Shown: positions 6,176-7,578 of the stretch, piece after piece
How positions within the stretch are numbered: position 1 is the first letter of the stretch
Layout: every line of letters begins with the position of its first letter
Assembly: GCA_041586155.1 (NCBI GenBank)
Contig: JBFHAT010000095.1
Location: 1-7,578 of the forward strand
Direction: 5' to 3'
Origin: JBFGJH01 sp041586155
GTDB lineage: Bacteria; Actinomycetota; Acidimicrobiia; Spongiisociales; JAENVV01
DNA: 7,578 nucleotides
Position numbers and translations under genes: made by a program
The notes under the pieces: generated by a model
Database searches by the model: none
What the model saw: only the letters and a program-made list of their open reading frames with translations
Told to the model about the DNA's origin: nothing

Positions 6176-6190
6176 GGCGTCGCCGACGCC
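6176..6190. repeat. Short perfect hairpin GGCGTC-GCC-GACGCC
   Basis: Perfect 6-base GC-rich arms with a 3-base loop lie 41 bases before the E1 beta start codon, right next to the inverted repeat at 6193-6231. It could be part of a leader structure or an operator. GC-rich DNA makes such hairpins fairly common. Confidence 0.3.
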
Positions 6191-6192
6191 AA

Positions 6193-6231
6193 GGGAACCT
6201 CTAGAGTCGGCTCGGAGCAGGGAAGGTTCCC
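6193..6231 (+). promoter_or_regulatory. Inverted repeat that could mask the E1 beta ribosome binding site
   Basis: GGGAACCT (6193-6200) is the exact reverse complement of AGGTTCCC (6224-6231), with a 23-base loop. The 3' arm includes the AGG of the purine-rich Shine-Dalgarno (GGGAAGG, about 6220-6226) and ends on the base before the ATG at 6232. If the transcript starts upstream of 6193, an 8-bp stem would cover the ribosome binding site. The arms could instead be a protein-binding site. Confidence 0.4.
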
Positions 6232-7239
6232 ATGGTTCAGATGTCGTACCGCGAGGCGGTGGCTCACGGAATCGCGCAGGAGATGGAGCGCGATCCGAGA
6301 TTGGTCATGCTCGGTGAGGATGTCGCCGGGGCGGGTGGCGTCTTCAAGACCAACGCCGGTCTGCTCGAGACCTTCGGGCCCGACCGGGTCCGCGACACCC
6401 CTATCTCCGAGCAGGCGATCTTGGGTGCTGCCATGGGCGCCGCCATGACCGGGATCCCTGTGATCGCCGAGATCATGTTCTCTGACTTCTTCGGGGTGTG
6501 CTTCGACGTTCTTGCCAACCAGATCGCCAAGACCCGCTACATGACGGGAGGGCAGGTCTCCCTACCGCTCGTGGTGCAGACCCTCAACGGTGGTGGAGCT
6601 CGTTTCGGTGCTCAGCATTCTCAGAGTGTGGAGAACTGGTTCATGATGATCCCCGGGCTGAAGGTCGTCGCTCCGTCCACGCCGGCAGACGTCGTGGGCT
6701 TGATGGCTGCGTCCATCAGAGATCCCGACCCTGTCGTGTTCTTCGAACACAAGGCCCTGTTGGCCACCCAGGACGAGGTGCCGGACGGAGAGCACGTGGA
6801 TCAGTTGGGGACGGCGACGGTCAGGAGGGCCGGGAGCGATGTCTCGATCGTGGCACTGGCGGCGATGGTGCCCAAGGCGCTCGCTGCGGCAGAGGCGTTG
6901 GCGGAGGATGGCATCTCCGCGGAGGTGGTTGACCTGCGCTGCCTCGTTCCTCTCGACACCCGTACCGTGCTGTCGTCGGTCGCCAGGACGGGACGGCTCG
7001 TCACCGTCGAGGAGAACCCGCGACTCTGCGGGTGGGGCTCAGAGGTGAGCTCGATCGTGGTGGACGAGGGCTTCTGGAACCTGGAGGCGCCCATCGTCCG
7101 GGTCACCACCCCTCACATCCCGATCCCTGCCGCCGCATCACTCGAAGACCGGGCGATCCCGTCGGTGTCGAGCATCGTGAACGCCGTCAGACCACTCGTG
7201 GGGCTCGAACCCGGCGATTCGACCTCGGGCGAGGCCTGA
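6232..7239 (+). CDS. 2-oxoacid dehydrogenase E1 component, beta subunit (TPP-dependent)
   Basis: This 335-residue protein has the usual length for the beta subunit of heterotetrameric E1 enzymes (pyruvate, acetoin or branched-chain 2-oxoacid dehydrogenases). With an alpha subunit, these decarboxylate a 2-oxoacid or cleave acetoin using thiamine diphosphate and pass the acyl group to lipoyl-E2. The pyrimidine-binding domain fills residues 1 to about 180: MSYREAV (4-10), GEDV (28-31), TPISEQAILG (56-65, with Glu60 as the glutamate that activates TPP), NQIAKTRYMTGG (96-107), AQHSQS (127-132, with His129), IPGLKVVAPSTP (140-151) and FFEHKAL. The transketolase C-terminal domain follows from about 200 (AEVVDLRCLVPLD, VTVEENP). 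Start choice rests on GGGAAGG before the ATG at 6232. An ATG three codons on is less likely. No alpha, E2 or E3 gene adjoins it: the left neighbour is divergent and the right one convergent. Confidence 0.92.
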   Translation: MVQMSYREAVAHGIAQEMERDPRLVMLGEDVAGAGGVFKTNAGLLETFGPDRVRDTPISEQAILGAAMGAAMTGIPVIAEIMFSDFFGVCFDVLANQIAKTRYMTGGQVSLPLVVQTLNGGGARFGAQHSQSVENWFMMIPGLKVVAPSTPADVVGLMAASIRDPDPVVFFEHKALLATQDEVPDGEHVDQLGTATVRRAGSDVSIVALAAMVPKALAAAEALAEDGISAEVVDLRCLVPLDTRTVLSSVARTGRLVTVEENPRLCGWGSEVSSIVVDEGFWNLEAPIVRVTTPHIPIPAAASLEDRAIPSVSSIVNAVRPLVGLEPGDSTSGEA

Positions 7240-7278
7240 TCGCAGACAAAGGGGGAGAGACGAGGATCTGGATCGATC

Positions 7279-7301
7279 GACGGGGCCGCGCCTGTCCCGT
7301 C
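7279..7301. terminator. Hairpin between convergent genes, possible terminator
   Basis: GACGGG (7279-7284) pairs perfectly with CCCGTC (7296-7301) around an 11-base loop, in the 71-base gap between E1 beta and the converging dehydrogenase gene. No T-run follows on either strand, so intrinsic termination would be weak. Confidence 0.25.
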
Positions 7302-7310
7302 CGCAACGCG

Positions 7311-7578
7311 TCAGGCGATGTTCACGACCGCCCTGCCGATGATCGAGCCGTCTCGCAGCTGATCGAGACCCTGATTCACGTCTTCCAGCCCGAGTTCGGC
7401 ACCGATGACGGGCTCGATCCGACCTTGCCCGACGAGTGCCATGGCTTCGAGCAATTCAGCGCGGGTGGACGATCGGGAGCCCATGATCGACACCTCGTCG
7501 TAGACGAGCCGCATCATCGTCGCCGAGAGCTCCGGAACGAAGTAGCCGACGACTACCACTCTGCCGCCTTTGCGGCAC
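7311..7578 (-). CDS. Zinc-type medium-chain alcohol dehydrogenase, C-terminal part
   Basis: The frame stays open to the right edge, so the N-terminus lies outside the window; 88 residues are visible. They begin CRKGGRVVVVGYF, the end of the Rossmann domain of medium-chain dehydrogenases ('lkpGGrvvvvG'). They continue with IMGSRSSTRAELLEAMALV, GRIEPVIG, LEDVNQGLDQLRDGSIIGRAVV, the standard C-terminal pattern of the zinc-dependent alcohol dehydrogenase group. The catalytic zinc ligands and most of the cofactor fold lie in the missing part, so metal dependence and cofactor preference cannot be judged. It converges on the E1 beta gene with a 71-base gap, so it belongs to another transcription unit. 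The substrate is unknown. Confidence 0.85.
   Translation of the reverse strand, partial: CRKGGRVVVVGYFVPELSATMMRLVYDEVSIMGSRSSTRAELLEAMALVGQGRIEPVIGAELGLEDVNQGLDQLRDGSIIGRAVVNIA

Overview
The window is high-GC bacterial DNA. Gene density, strong AGGAGG-type ribosome binding sites, a GTG start and a lipoprotein signal peptide suggest an actinobacterium-like Gram-positive (Acidimicrobiia-type environmental lineages would fit). That placement is an impression from composition and style; no marker gene is present. No tRNA, rRNA, insertion sequence or CRISPR array was seen.

Layout. (1) 26-289, plus strand: the decayed start of a MaoC/HTD2-type (FAS1-like N-terminal) acyl-CoA dehydratase, with an in-frame TGA at codon 24 and no hot-dog body. 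(2) 290-1159, minus strand: an intact CitE-like (HpcH/HpaI superfamily) acyl-CoA lyase or thioesterase that converges on this relic. (3) 1160-1446: a divergent control region with an operator-like inverted repeat. (4) 1447-5161, plus strand: a compact four-gene ABC importer operon of the SsuABC/TauABC/NMT1 class, in the order lipoprotein binding protein, ATPase, permease, and a second binding-protein-like gene that cannot encode a signal peptide. (5) 5321-6019, minus strand: a short-chain dehydrogenase fold protein lacking the catalytic Ser-Tyr-Lys. (6) 6020-6231: a divergent control region rich in inverted repeats, one of which covers the ribosome binding site of the next gene. (7) 6232-7239, plus strand: a thiamine-diphosphate 2-oxoacid dehydrogenase E1 beta subunit with no alpha partner beside it. 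(8) 7311 to the right edge, minus strand: the C-terminal part of a zinc-type medium-chain alcohol dehydrogenase.

How the parts may work together. The set looks like an uptake-plus-catabolism locus: an importer for a small organic molecule flanked by acyl-CoA lyase, SDR, 2-oxoacid dehydrogenase and alcohol dehydrogenase genes. CitE-like lyases and MaoC/HTD2 dehydratases are often neighbours in pathways for branched or unsaturated dicarboxylic acyl-CoAs (mesaconyl-, citramalyl- and methylmalyl-CoA types). The dehydratase copy here is broken, so that step is lost or done by another gene. The importer's substrate cannot be read from the sequence. The best leads are the signal-less second binding protein, the SDR without catalytic residues, and the hairpin at the E1 beta start.
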